From: UTCFX2 sp963827155
GTDB taxonomy: Bacteria; Chloroflexota; Anaerolineae; Anaerolineales; UBA4823
NCBI GenBank assembly: GCA_963827155.1
Contig: CAWGZV010000002.1
Span: forward strand, 682,001-746,000
DNA length: 64,000 nt
Direction: 5' to 3'
The notes beneath the pieces are model-generated. The model made no database searches. It was given only the letters and a program-made list of their open reading frames with translations, and was not told where the DNA came from. Shown piece by piece: positions 8,633 to 18,293 of this stretch. Position 1 is the first letter of the stretch; each line of letters starts with the position of its first letter. The translations under genes and the position numbers were made by a program.

Positions 8633-10084
8633 TTATATCGCAGGGGTTTCGCGGGCGAGACCAGCTTCTGTCACAATTCGAGGCACGATTTCTTCCCAAC
8701 CAACCGCCATAAGGTGAATGCCGTTGACTCCCTGTTTATTTTTTACAGCCTCGATCAGCTCCAACGCGATCTGCACCCCTTCTTCTTCCGCCCCATCGCC
8801 GGCGCTTTCCATCCGTTTCATAAGCTTATCTGGGATAAAAACTCCTGGAACTTCATTGTTCATATACTGAGCCACTTTGTAGCTCTTCAACGGGGTAATG
8901 CCGATCAAAATGTAAACCTTATCTAAGACATTCCTCTTCGCCAGCTCATTGAGCCATTCATCCAGCCCATCAGGGTCATAGACCAGATTGGTCTGGAAAA
9001 ATTGAGCGCCGGCATTAATTTTCTTGTGCTCGCGAATCGCCTGGAAGCGCGGCTCAGAGGCGAACGGAGAGGCTGCCGCCCCGAGGAAGAATTTTGGGGG
9101 GAATTTCATGGTGCGACCATCCAGATACTTTCCATCATCTCGCATCCGACGCAGTATCCAGAGCATCTGGACCGAGTCAATATCAACGATATCCATTTTT
9201 CCGCGCGGATTTGGGGACATCTTCATACTGTCGCCTGAAAGGCAGAGAATATTCCGAACGCCTAAGGCATTCGCGCCCAATACCTCAGCTTGAAGACCAA
9301 CCCTGGTACGATCGCGGGCGGCTATCTGCATCACCGGTTCCGCCCCATTTTGGACGGCGATCGTGCTGCACGCCCAGCTTGACATACGCGGCGTGGCAGA
9401 GGGACAGTCGGTAAAATTGATTGCGGAAGCATATGCTTTCACAAGATCGATATTCTGGATCAGCTTCTTTGTAGCGGTAGTAACCGGCGGAGCGACTTCG
9501 CTTGTGACAACAAATTCTCCGGCTTTTAACCGCCGTTCCAGCTCAGAAGCCGGCTCATCGTAGGCTGGAGGGTGGTATTTCGAGTCGCCATCCCACCATT
9601 CAGGCTGGCGCACAGGACGAAAGACCGAATCCCACATCAAGGTCCGGCTTTCTGGTTCTTTTGAAAGCATCCCACCGATAAAATGCTTCGCGCCAACTTT
9701 CTTGACCTGCCGGAATACATCTCCCCAGGTTTCACCGCCCACTTTATCCCAATCCAGGGGAGGAAGCACCTCGAGCAGGATCTCTTCTCGACCGAGCTTG
9801 ATGGACCTTTCGTAGATCTTATACCAGATGCACGGCCGCGTTTCATCAACATAGCAGTGCTCTTCGGTGGACCCCCCGCATGGGCCATTTCTAATCCCTT
9901 TGGGACATTCCATCGGGCAGATGAAAGATGTCTCCTGGAGAAGACAGTTTCCACACATCCGGCAGCCAAACAGGGGACCTTTGACGATGCGTTCGAGGGC
10001 TTCGAGTGACCGCAGTCCAAAAGAGTCATGCTTGAACGGACGATAAGGGGGCTGCCATCTCCGACCAGGTGTAAAGCCAGGCAT
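8633..10084 (-). CDS. metF: Methylene-THF reductase, MetV-MetF fusion
   Basis: Reduces 5,10-methylene-THF to 5-methyl-THF, the last reduction of the methyl branch. Residues 30 to about 90 form a cysteine-rich MetV-like domain (CRMCGNCLLQ, CPMECPKG, NGPCGG, CYVDETRPCIWY), expected to hold Zn or an Fe-S cluster. Residues about 185-480 form the MetF flavin barrel (FVVTSEVAPP at its start, SGDSMKMSPNPRG, FFLGAAASPF). In Moorella MetV and MetF are separate polypeptides and associate with HdrCBA-MvhD; here they are one 483-residue chain. ATG 10084 follows GAGGAGG. It lies downstream of acsE, so the product and consumer of methyl-THF are neighbours. Confidence 0.9.
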   Translation of the reverse strand: MPGFTPGRRWQPPYRPFKHDSFGLRSLEALERIVKGPLFGCRMCGNCLLQETSFICPMECPKGIRNGPCGGSTEEHCYVDETRPCIWYKIYERSIKLGREEILLEVLPPLDWDKVGGETWGDVFRQVKKVGAKHFIGGMLSKEPESRTLMWDSVFRPVRQPEWWDGDSKYHPPAYDEPASELERRLKAGEFVVTSEVAPPVTTATKKLIQNIDLVKAYASAINFTDCPSATPRMSSWACSTIAVQNGAEPVMQIAARDRTRVGLQAEVLGANALGVRNILCLSGDSMKMSPNPRGKMDIVDIDSVQMLWILRRMRDDGKYLDGRTMKFPPKFFLGAAASPFASEPRFQAIREHKKINAGAQFFQTNLVYDPDGLDEWLNELAKRNVLDKVYILIGITPLKSYKVAQYMNNEVPGVFIPDKLMKRMESAGDGAEEEGVQIALELIEAVKNKQGVNGIHLMAVGWEEIVPRIVTEAGLARETPAI

Positions 10085-10173
10085 TGTTTACCTCCTCAAA
10101 ATACCAAAAAAAGAATGTTTGTGATACCAGACCCAAAACCAGACCACATACCGGCTAAAGGGTCTCCTTCAAC

Positions 10174-11097
10174 CTATTGGCTCAAGTAGCTGTCCGCGTA
10201 AATCACCCGGTTAAGCAAAATCTGAACTGTTTTCCAAATTTCGACCTGCTCAGGGTCGCTCATATCTACGTCCTCTACCTGAGGCTCTTCCATGGCGGCG
10301 ATGCGGTCTGCGATTTTCAAGTAAAGCCGGCCGACTGCGGTGCTGTTATCGCGGTTCTCAATGACATGGATGGTGTCTTTCAGCTTTTGATCCAGCGGGT
10401 TTGCAATCATCATCTGCAATCCGACGCCCATCAGCATGGCGCAGTAAACTCGATTTATCAGGGCGCGGTTTTCTGCCGGAACTGCATTAGAAACGTTCGA
10501 CAATCCAACCGAAATCACCGGAGCAGGGTCCCAAGCATACTGAAGCGTACGCACCGCTTCGATCAGGTGGGGGCAGTATTCCTGGCAGCCAGATACGGTT
10601 AAGACCAGCGGATCGATGATCAGGTTATCCATCGAGTAATCAATCTCCATCATCCTTGGGATCAAATACTCGACGGCGATGTTCACCCGCTCATCCGCGG
10701 CAACCGGAATCCCGGAGGAGCCCATCGTCAGGGCAATCACGCGTGCCTGATATTTCTTTGCAAGCAGCGGCACTTTCTCGAGGCGTTCGGGCTCGGCAGA
10801 AGTCGAATTGATGATTGGCTGCGCTTTTGAGATCTTGCGCAGTCCCGCTTCGATCCCTAATAAATTCGTGCTGTCAAAGCTGAGCGGCACATCTACCACG
10901 GCTTCAACCGTCTCAACAATCCAGGGAAATACTTCCTCCCCATCTTTCTTCCGCGGGCCGAGATTAAGGTCTAAAGCCTGTGCGCCAGCTTCGACCTGTT
11001 TAACAGCCAGATCCTGAAAGAAATGGGCATCTCTGGCGGTCAGCGCTTCTTTCACTTTTTCGGAAATGATATGAATGTTTTCACCTAAGATGTACAT
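10174..11097 (-). CDS. acsE: Methyl-THF:corrinoid iron-sulfur protein methyltransferase
   Basis: Moves the methyl group of 5-methyl-THF to the cob(I)amide of the corrinoid iron-sulfur protein AcsCD. The 307 residues form a complete pterin-binding barrel of the dihydropteroate-synthase type: GENIHIISEKV at the start, GAQALDLNLGPRKKDG, PLSFDSTN, PIINSTSAE, the LTMGSSGIP loop and VSVGLSNVSN near the C-terminus. Length is slightly above the usual 260-270 because of a C-terminal helix extension (about residues 260-307). ATG 11097 has AAGGA upstream. It follows the RACo gene and precedes the MetV-MetF gene in one run. Confidence 0.93.
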   Translation of the reverse strand: MYILGENIHIISEKVKEALTARDAHFFQDLAVKQVEAGAQALDLNLGPRKKDGEEVFPWIVETVEAVVDVPLSFDSTNLLGIEAGLRKISKAQPIINSTSAEPERLEKVPLLAKKYQARVIALTMGSSGIPVAADERVNIAVEYLIPRMMEIDYSMDNLIIDPLVLTVSGCQEYCPHLIEAVRTLQYAWDPAPVISVGLSNVSNAVPAENRALINRVYCAMLMGVGLQMMIANPLDQKLKDTIHVIENRDNSTAVGRLYLKIADRIAAMEEPQVEDVDMSDPEQVEIWKTVQILLNRVIYADSYLSQ

Positions 11098-11124
11098 CTT
11101 TTTTTATCCTTTTTTTTCTTGCAG

Positions 11125-13059
11125 TCAGGATTGCAGCGTCTCTGCTACGCTTGGGAACTTCGAAAGATCGGTATGCGGCAGGAAAAGCGCTGAAATGAAG
11201 GCTTCGTAGAAGGTATTGTCAGCAGACAGCTCGATATAGGTCATTTTGCCGGCTATCGCTTCAATCCGTTTTCTAAACTTGCGGTCTAGCAGGGCAAAGT
11301 AAGCCCCTTTCACCGAAGTGTTGCCCAAGAACTCAAAGCGATCCCAGGGGAGGTCTGGGAGAAGTCCGATTTGAACAGCTTTTTCAACATTGATGTATTT
11401 TCCAAAAGACCCGCCGATCAGCATCTTTTCGATCTGCTCCAGCTGCACGCCAACACTTTCTGCCAGCACGGTGTAGCCTGCGAAGATTGCGCCTTTAGCC
11501 CGGAGTAAATTATCCACATCCACATGTGTGATGGTGATATCTTTTCCAGAGAGGGTTTCATCGCCCCAGACAACCACATACTCCATCCCTCGCTCTCCAT
11601 CACGGATTCGTGCAGAACCGGTATGCGGATTCAGGTTGCCGGCTTTATCGATCACCCCGGTCATGAACATCTCTGCCAACAAGGAGATCAAACCGCTGCC
11701 ACAAATCCCTTTCGGCTTGCCTCCACCAATCACGCGACAGCTCGGCTCAAAATCCCGGCTGTTGATCCAAACCTCTTCGATTGCGCCGCTGGTTGCCCGC
11801 ATGCCATCAGAGACGCCAGCGCCTTCAAATGCCGGTCCGGCTGAACAGGCGCAGGTAACCAACCATTCTTTGGACCCCAGGACGATCTCTCCATTGGTCC
11901 CCACGTCCATAAACAGGGTGGTTTCGGAGGACTCGTCTAATCCGGCGGCGAGCACACCGGCGCTGATATCCGACCCGACGTAGCTTGCTACCCCTGGCAG
12001 ACAATCGATGGTTCCCAAAGGGTGGATCGCGATTGCGGTTTCCCGGGCTTGCATCGAGGGAAACTGGTTTGCAGCCGTAATGAATGGTGAATATCGAATG
12101 CTTTCGGCTGGAACGCCGAGCAGCAGGTGCATCATGGTGCTGTTCCCCGATATCACCGCTTTCACGACCTGCCCAGGCTGGACTGAGGGCTGGGCCTTGA
12201 CTCGTTTGCAGGCTGTCTCCAGCAGGGCATTGATCGTCTCGACTACAAGATCGCGCAGCTCGTCGCGAGCCCCGTTCTTGCTGGCATAGACAATCCGCGA
12301 GATCACATCCTCACCCCGAGTGATCTGCCCGTTGTATTCCGAGACTTGGGCTTTAACCGCCCCACTCAGGAGATCTACCAGCCAAAGTGTGACGGTCGTG
12401 GTGCCGATGTCGATCGCGGCTCCCCAGATCGGTTCTTGATCGTGGTTCACACCCGGGATAACATCTATCAGCACCGAATCTACAGCAGAGCCGGCTTCCT
12501 CATCCCGAATATCCAGGATCGCACTCACCTGCCATTTGCTATCCCGAAGCACCTTGCCCAGCTTACGCATTAATGGGAGCGGGGTATAGACATGGCTGAT
12601 CCCGGCTTGCTGGCGCAGGGCAGTAAGCAGCCGGCTGCGATCGTCGGTCTGGTCGTCCATCGACGGCGGAGCGAGCAGGAGCGGCACTCTGCGGATGGGC
12701 TGGTCCGCGTCGAAAGGATAGGATTCTGGCACGCGAATATCGACAACCGTCAGATCGGTGGTCAGCCGGCGCTCGATCTTCTCCTGCGGCGGTACATGGA
12801 TCCGAACATCGCTCTCCACAACAGTCTGACAGGCGAGGGCGTATCCGATCTTCACATCTGCCGGTGAAAGCCTTAATGTGCTGCGCCTGCGAACAGAACC
12901 ATCCATCACCTCGACCAGGCAGCGCCCACAGCGACCTTGACCGCCGCACGGCTGGTTGATTTCAATGCCAGCCAAACGGGCAGCTTCAGAGAGAAGCGTG
13001 CCAGAAGGGACTGTCACAGGAGCAGAGCTGTTGTTGAAAGAAACCTTAAAATCAACCAT
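11125..13059 (-). CDS. RACo-type reductive activator of the corrinoid protein
   Basis: An ATP-dependent activator that returns inactive cob(II)amide of AcsCD to cob(I)amide. The N-terminal 90 residues are a [2Fe-2S] ferredoxin (CGGQGRCGRC plus a later Cys in ALACQT). A linker follows, then an ASKHA-fold ATPase core from about residue 215 (AIDIGTTTVTLWLVDL, GNSTMMHLLLG, FMDVGTNGEIVLG, GSGLISLLAEM, IGGSFGKYI). At 644 residues it is the full RACo length. It sits between acsC and acsE, exactly where its partner is made. A second, shorter relative lies at 20934-22529. Confidence 0.9.
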   Translation of the reverse strand: MVDFKVSFNNSSAPVTVPSGTLLSEAARLAGIEINQPCGGQGRCGRCLVEVMDGSVRRRSTLRLSPADVKIGYALACQTVVESDVRIHVPPQEKIERRLTTDLTVVDIRVPESYPFDADQPIRRVPLLLAPPSMDDQTDDRSRLLTALRQQAGISHVYTPLPLMRKLGKVLRDSKWQVSAILDIRDEEAGSAVDSVLIDVIPGVNHDQEPIWGAAIDIGTTTVTLWLVDLLSGAVKAQVSEYNGQITRGEDVISRIVYASKNGARDELRDLVVETINALLETACKRVKAQPSVQPGQVVKAVISGNSTMMHLLLGVPAESIRYSPFITAANQFPSMQARETAIAIHPLGTIDCLPGVASYVGSDISAGVLAAGLDESSETTLFMDVGTNGEIVLGSKEWLVTCACSAGPAFEGAGVSDGMRATSGAIEEVWINSRDFEPSCRVIGGGKPKGICGSGLISLLAEMFMTGVIDKAGNLNPHTGSARIRDGERGMEYVVVWGDETLSGKDITITHVDVDNLLRAKGAIFAGYTVLAESVGVQLEQIEKMLIGGSFGKYINVEKAVQIGLLPDLPWDRFEFLGNTSVKGAYFALLDRKFRKRIEAIAGKMTYIELSADNTFYEAFISALFLPHTDLSKFPSVAETLQS

Positions 13060-13073
13060 CTAATCGCTTATCT

Positions 13074-14396
13074 TCAAAGCGCTTCCTTCAGAAACTTCGG
13101 GATATCGACTGCCTCACGCGGTCCAACGCGGATTTCCCAACCAGAAAGCTCTTCTTCAAGCTCGCCAGAGAGGACGGCTACATGCCCAGGGATGACAATG
13201 CGCTTGCGTAATCCTTTATCAGCCAAACCACTGCCCTTCACAGATTTCGCGATGCGCTCTGAGTCGAACTTGCCGGCTGCCCATGCGGTCAATACGCTCA
13301 TGCCTTCGGCGTCGCAGACGATCAACCAAGCCGGTAGTCCGGAACCTTCGACTTCATTCGCCACACTGAAATAGGTGATGCTGAAGTTGGTTGTAACGAG
13401 GATTGGGCTATCTGTATTTGGACTATTGATCTCATAAACCCCAGGCTGGACCTGAATAGGCTTTTGCGGATCGGTATAAATGTTTTGGCGCAGGACCAAC
13501 AGCGGATAAACCAGCTCTGGAGCGAATTTCTCCAGGACGATAAATCCTGCATATTTGGTAATCGCCTGCACCGCAGCAGCTTCATTTTTCGGAAAGACGA
13601 TCAGCGGGAAACCCACCGACTTGAAATTTTTCTTTAGAGCCAACCTGCGAACAAGGGTGGAGAATGTCAGCTGGAGGCTTAAATCGTCATGGTCGGGGTC
13701 TAAGACGATATCCTCCAGCCCTTTACTTTTAATCTTCTCGATCAGCTCGACAGCTGCATCGACCGATGCAGCAGAGGCTGCCAGTGCAGCATTCCGGCTC
13801 TTAGCAAGGTCAGCCATCTTTTCCCAATTCGTGCCGTCAGCGGAATGGATCATTACGGTCTCACCGGGAGCGAGACCGTTCATCCCAGCTTCGATAACGG
13901 CGGGATCTTTGCTGGACAGCACCAGCGGGAGCTTGCTGACCGACCTCACCGCTTTTACCGCCGCTCCGAATTTTTCGGGATTCCCGGTTTCCGATTTTAC
14001 AGCCAGACCGTCGACCTTCAATTCGATGCCCACATAGTTGACCGCATATGAATCCGCGGCTTTTACCTTCGATCGAATAGTTTCATCGGATTCCGAATCG
14101 AGGACTTGAACAAAAAGCCCAGGCCGGTTGTAAAAGGTTTTTTCATGACGGAAAAGGACTACTTCATTCCCAGCTTTTACCTCGTATCCATTTGATTTCA
14201 ACGAAACCAGACAAATCGGCGGGGCGGCAAATTCAGCCAATTGGGCTTTGGAATCTTCGCTCACATATGGACAGGAAGTGAGCTCGACCTGTTTGGCAGC
14301 CAGCTTCATTGCAAATGCCAGGCAGGTAGGGAATCCGCATTCCTTGCAATTGGTCTGCGGCAGAAGTTTATATATTTGAATACCTGAAAGCGCCAT
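13074..14396 (-). CDS. acsC: Corrinoid iron-sulfur protein large subunit
   Basis: Gamma subunit of the corrinoid iron-sulfur protein, which carries the methyl group between AcsE and acetyl-CoA synthase. The N-terminal 4Fe-4S domain shows CKECGFPTCLAFAMKLA and a later Cys (SCPY). A barrel domain follows, then a C-terminal cobamide-binding domain with the TNFSITYFSVANEVE segment. Length 440 is normal. ATG 14396 follows TTGGAGAG, placed just after the restored end of acsD at 14416, so the two subunits are translated in tandem. Intact, unlike its partner. Confidence 0.93.
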   Translation of the reverse strand: MALSGIQIYKLLPQTNCKECGFPTCLAFAMKLAAKQVELTSCPYVSEDSKAQLAEFAAPPICLVSLKSNGYEVKAGNEVVLFRHEKTFYNRPGLFVQVLDSESDETIRSKVKAADSYAVNYVGIELKVDGLAVKSETGNPEKFGAAVKAVRSVSKLPLVLSSKDPAVIEAGMNGLAPGETVMIHSADGTNWEKMADLAKSRNAALAASAASVDAAVELIEKIKSKGLEDIVLDPDHDDLSLQLTFSTLVRRLALKKNFKSVGFPLIVFPKNEAAAVQAITKYAGFIVLEKFAPELVYPLLVLRQNIYTDPQKPIQVQPGVYEINSPNTDSPILVTTNFSITYFSVANEVEGSGLPAWLIVCDAEGMSVLTAWAAGKFDSERIAKSVKGSGLADKGLRKRIVIPGHVAVLSGELEEELSGWEIRVGPREAVDIPKFLKEAL

Positions 14397-14415
14397 TATT
14401 CTCTCTCCAATTCCA

Positions 14416-15373
14416 TTACGCCAGCGCTGGAGCGCTCATCAGATCTGCAATCGCAGCTTTTACCCGTTGAAGGCTCTCTGGGTGGCGCAGCACGATAATA
14501 TCTGCGCCGGATTCTCAGCAGCGTAATCGCGGTCATCGTCTCCCAATTAATCGCCCGCTGCAGCCAATCTCCCCACGCTTCTGGCACACCTTCACCGACT
14601 TTTGATTCTTTGGTCTTCCAGGACTCAAAACCAGGTGTGACCAACATTGGAAGTTAAGTCATGCTGTCTCCCTGAAGCGCCGCAAGCCGCAGGCGCTCCA
14701 TCACTGAAAAACCATACTCAATACCGTATCCAAGCGCGCCGGTGGTCGGGTCCATCATGATCCGATCCAGCGGCAAACCCATATCGCTGATCAGGATGTT
14801 GAGCTGTTTGGCAAGGTTAACATCCATTGGGGTGCGGGCATCCACCAAATGCCCATTTGCCATGGCAGTAGCTACGATTGTGCGGTAGTTCTTATCTTCG
14901 CAAATCCCCAGGATGAGGCGCTCACCTTTTGTCAATTCGGCAACTGGGACCAGCAGCAGGTTGTCAGTCTCTGCCTGACCGGGTCCGAAAACAATCAAGG
15001 GCAATCCACTCGCCTGGAGAACTTTTTTAACCGCAGCAACCGCAGTTTCCGGTGTGTTATCCAAGCTTAAAGTGAGCTGGAGCAGGTCTGCACCAGCCAA
15101 TTCGGCGGCTTGCGCCCATCTGGCTGGATCTTCGCAAACACCCTTCCACGTTTCAAGCAGCAGCGGGGACCAATCTTCAGGCTTGCGGTCGCGGATCTCC
15201 AGCGCGACGACCGGTTGATTTGGCAGATTTCCTTCAAAATGCATAAAAGGCATCGCGGTCTCACCTCCAACGATCACCTTTTTCGAGCAAGTCCCCCCTT
15301 CCTCGGCTGTCGCGCCAATTACGACCTGGCGCACGCTCCCCGGCCATTTTTCTTTTGGAAGCTCAACGGGCAT
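14416..15373 (-). CDS. acsD: Corrinoid iron-sulfur protein small subunit, two lesions
   Basis: Delta subunit partner of AcsC. From ATG 15373 (ribosome site GGAGG) the frame runs 239 codons to an in-frame TAA at 14654-14656. Beyond it the same frame continues with the expected sequence (LVTPGFESWKTKESK, WGDWLQRAINWETMTAITLL). Then a one-base insertion near 14515 shifts it; the correct frame gives ESGADIIVLRHPESLQRV and ends at 14416. Skipping the extra base gives about 318 residues, the normal length. The TAA probably replaces a sense codon such as CAA. Since acsC, acsB and cooS are intact, either the consensus is wrong here or the strain has lost this subunit; the former is likelier. Confidence 0.85.
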
Positions 15374-15393
15374 TTTTCCTCCTATTTTTCCGA

Positions 15394-15918
15394 TTATTCA
15401 AGATTGCCTAAGTTCTTTTTTCGAGCGGCATCTCGCCTTTCAATAAAGATCTCAATTGGCGTTTTTCTCTCCGCCTGGATCCCGAGATCCTTTAATTGGT
15501 CGCTCTCGGAGGCAGCGAGATAGCGCAGGATGTGGGCGAAGGTGATCACTCCCGCCGGATACACGATCCCAGCGGCATGATGCATCACGAAGAGGACACG
15601 CACGCCCTGATCGATCATGATTTGGCTCGCAGTCACAAGAGGGATATCTGCCGGCACCTGAGGAACTTGAACATCCATTACGTCCTCAGCTTTCGTGGTT
15701 TCGACATCCAAACTGGTGAGCGCTTTCACCAACTCCGCCTGACCAACCCATCCCACCGCATGGCGTTCTTCCGGATCGAGCACAACAACCGCCTCCAGAC
15801 ATTTCTCAACCATCATTCCGGCGATTTCTCGCAAGGGGGTCGCTGGCGAGCAAGTCACAACCCCCACTGTCATCAAATCTCGAACGAATTGCGGCTGTGG
15901 TTTGGCTTCAGGCATCAT
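15394..15918 (-). CDS. CBS-pair protein inside the acs cluster
   Basis: A 174-residue soluble protein made almost entirely of two CBS motifs: residues about 12-65 (VRDLMTVGVVTCSPATPLREIA, then VVVLDPEERHAVGWV) and 75-135 (AEDVMDVQVPQVPADIPLVTAS, then VLFVMHHAAGIVYPAGVITF). CBS pairs usually bind AMP, ATP or S-adenosylmethionine. The C-terminal 35 residues are charged and helical. It lies between acsB and acsD, co-directional and with small gaps, so it is very probably co-transcribed. A role as an energy or SAM sensor acting on acetyl-CoA synthesis is inference from position. ATG 15918 and the next ATG 15915 are both possible starts. Confidence 0.85.
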   Translation of the reverse strand: MMPEAKPQPQFVRDLMTVGVVTCSPATPLREIAGMMVEKCLEAVVVLDPEERHAVGWVGQAELVKALTSLDVETTKAEDVMDVQVPQVPADIPLVTASQIMIDQGVRVLFVMHHAAGIVYPAGVITFAHILRYLAASESDQLKDLGIQAERKTPIEIFIERRDAARKKNLGNLE

Positions 15919-15980
15919 GCATCAAATCAATTCAAACAAAAGCCGCAGGAGTATTATCATCCCTGCGGCTTGTGCTCTTC

Positions 15981-18266
15981 TTAGAACATGGGATCCATGA
16001 CCAAGGCGGGATGGTTGTGCTCTTCCAACCAGGCCATGAGTTCTTCCACAGATGTTACACTGCGCTCGTCGGCGATTTTTTCGATCAAGTCTGGGTCACC
16101 CTCACGGATTGCCACGGCATTCAGCTCTTCAGCCATGGTCTCTTTCAACACGCTGGACATCCAGGCAACTCGCTTAAAACCGCCATCCGCGGAGATGAAT
16201 TTCGGGCTGACCAGGTAGAACTTTCCAACACCCATGACGCCTGGTGTCTGCAATCCACCGCCAGCGATCCCCGCCAAGGTGCTGAAGGTCATGCCAGCCG
16301 GGGTCATGCTGGTATCTTCTCGGCTGACGACCATCACACCGTTGACCTCAGGGATCAGCATCACGATGCACTCGAAGCAGCCGCAAGCCGTCATCGGATT
16401 TTCCATGATCGAATACATCGAGACTTCTTGGACGACGCCATGCGAGCCAACGTTGGCATAATCGTTCGTCCCGCTCCAGTAACCCTTCAGCATATCCAGC
16501 GACTTTCCTAATTTGATCGGCTGGTTGGGTCCGGTGGGATTGATGTTGAAGGAGGCTTTGCAGTCCAGCCAGTTATATGCGCCGCACAGTCCTAAACGTT
16601 CCGGGCTGACCACGCAGACATGATTTGGCGCGAAGGACTGGCAGAGCGTGCAGGAGTAAAACTCCTCTACCTTATCGTCCGTCAGATCTGCAAGACGTTT
16701 ATTGCGGAAGTCGTACGCTTCGCGAGCCTTTCCCAGCCATGTCTGTACTTTTTCGGGCTCGGTGAATATTGTCACCTGGACCTTGTCGACGATCGCCCCA
16801 AAATCTGTCTTGAAGCGGGCATGGAGGATCTTGCCAAAGTGTTCCAGGTTAAAGCCCTTCTCCGCGGCCGCTTTGGAGATCCGGATCCAGGCGATATCTC
16901 GCTGTCCGATGTGCTGGATGCCTGAGGCACCATTGACGAAGTAGTGAATCTGGCGCTCAAGAACGGGCTCGAAATCTGGCTGCATCTGACGGCCAGCCAC
17001 CTGCACGAGGATCCCCATATCCATGCTGGCTTGCTCGGGGAGTCCATCAAAAGAGGATCCTACGACTTCCACTTTTCCGTCCACGATTTCATCCAACGGG
17101 GACATGAATAGATATTCAAAACAGCGCGAGTGCTTGCCGCCAAATTCGACGCGCATATCGGTTTTGCGCACAACCTCGCCTTCGAAGGCCGAGCCATAAG
17201 GAACCGGTACGGGCACATCGGCAACTTTCACTTTGACGCCGCGCACTTCGATACATTTCTGCACCAACCGCTCGGCGCGCTCAAGATCGTCTTTACCCTC
17301 GATCTCGTTAAAGGGCATGCTGACCACATGCTCGTAGCGCGTAACGCCGGTTGGCAAGATCTCTGGGATGACTGTATCTGCGATCACCGGAAAGCCAAAG
17401 TTGATCGCCCCGGCTGCGGCGGCATATTTCAAATCATCGACCTCACCCAGCGCAAGTACAAAGGCAAACACGCGGTCTTTGTTGTAGAGCAGGATATCGC
17501 GCGCCTGACCGCCTTTCTTTCCACCGAAGGTCAACGCGGAGCGCACAGCAAAGCCTAAGGCATAGATCGCGCTGATCGTATCCGTACCAAAGGGAACGGT
17601 ATAGGTATCGTACCCAAGCTCGACGCCTTCCTCCATCAGTTGGTGGATGATGGAGCGCCCGTTTACATTCCCGGAAAGGAAGGTCAGGATGTTGCGCTTC
17701 TGCAGCTCGCGCACGATCTTGACCGCAACTTCGTTGGATTTCGCTGCACCGACGATCGCGGCGAAACCCGGCATGCGCCCATCGACAAGCTGGATGCCCC
17801 AAGATCGGAGCTGGATATCGTCGATCGGTCCGTTAAGATGTCCATTCAAACCGCCGCTCTCTTCGCCGGCGTCTGGACTGGTGAACGATGTGGTAGCCAG
17901 CTTGAAGCCCGGTATCTTTTCGGGCTGAAGTTTATAGACAAATCGGATCGCTTCGATTGTCTCGGCAGCCAGAAGAGTCGCCATGCCGCTGTCTAAAGTC
18001 TCGCCCAGGTATGGCGTCCAATGGCGGTTGGAGGGCATGGGATGAAGCAGCATGCGAGCTTGCTTCAAGACCGGCTCGAGCTGACCGAGATTCTGGATTT
18101 CCATCCCGGTCATCCCGAGAATTAATGGCAAATAGTAAGCCGTATTCGGAAAGGCGACTTTCGTCTCTGCTCCATGCTCAGCCAGGGCTTTCTGGAGCAT
18201 GATCTCGGCTTCGGTAACCAGGGCATTTGCCCCGCGAATTGCTCGGGTTGCAATGTATCGTGACAT
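15981..18266 (-). CDS. acsB: Acetyl-CoA synthase, bacterial type
   Basis: Joins CO, the methyl group from AcsCD and CoA into acetyl-CoA at the Ni-Ni-Fe4S4 A-cluster. 761 residues with the full bacterial layout: an N-terminal CooS-contacting domain (about 1-315), a central domain, and the C-terminal A-cluster domain. Cluster ligands are visible in SCTLCQSFAPNHVC, GLCGAYNWLDCKAS and ACGCFECIV. The C-terminus VEELMAWLEEHNHPAL matches the bacterial family. ATG 18266 follows GGAGG at seven bases. It begins 27 bases after cooS, as expected for subunits of one CODH/ACS complex. Intact. Confidence 0.95.
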   Translation of the reverse strand: MSRYIATRAIRGANALVTEAEIMLQKALAEHGAETKVAFPNTAYYLPLILGMTGMEIQNLGQLEPVLKQARMLLHPMPSNRHWTPYLGETLDSGMATLLAAETIEAIRFVYKLQPEKIPGFKLATTSFTSPDAGEESGGLNGHLNGPIDDIQLRSWGIQLVDGRMPGFAAIVGAAKSNEVAVKIVRELQKRNILTFLSGNVNGRSIIHQLMEEGVELGYDTYTVPFGTDTISAIYALGFAVRSALTFGGKKGGQARDILLYNKDRVFAFVLALGEVDDLKYAAAAGAINFGFPVIADTVIPEILPTGVTRYEHVVSMPFNEIEGKDDLERAERLVQKCIEVRGVKVKVADVPVPVPYGSAFEGEVVRKTDMRVEFGGKHSRCFEYLFMSPLDEIVDGKVEVVGSSFDGLPEQASMDMGILVQVAGRQMQPDFEPVLERQIHYFVNGASGIQHIGQRDIAWIRISKAAAEKGFNLEHFGKILHARFKTDFGAIVDKVQVTIFTEPEKVQTWLGKAREAYDFRNKRLADLTDDKVEEFYSCTLCQSFAPNHVCVVSPERLGLCGAYNWLDCKASFNINPTGPNQPIKLGKSLDMLKGYWSGTNDYANVGSHGVVQEVSMYSIMENPMTACGCFECIVMLIPEVNGVMVVSREDTSMTPAGMTFSTLAGIAGGGLQTPGVMGVGKFYLVSPKFISADGGFKRVAWMSSVLKETMAEELNAVAIREGDPDLIEKIADERSVTSVEELMAWLEEHNHPALVMDPMF

Positions 18267-18293
18267 CTCGAAACCTCCTCAGCTTCGGACCTT

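Noticed and set aside
14654..14656. Recoding of TAA in acsD as an amino acid
   Set aside because: Only one case, with no stop-codon suppressor tRNA seen and other TAA codons plainly used as stops; substitution or consensus error is simpler.
15897..16511. A 204-codon open frame on the plus strand
   Set aside because: Antisense shadow of acsB, rich in His and Gln as expected from reverse reading of a conserved gene.
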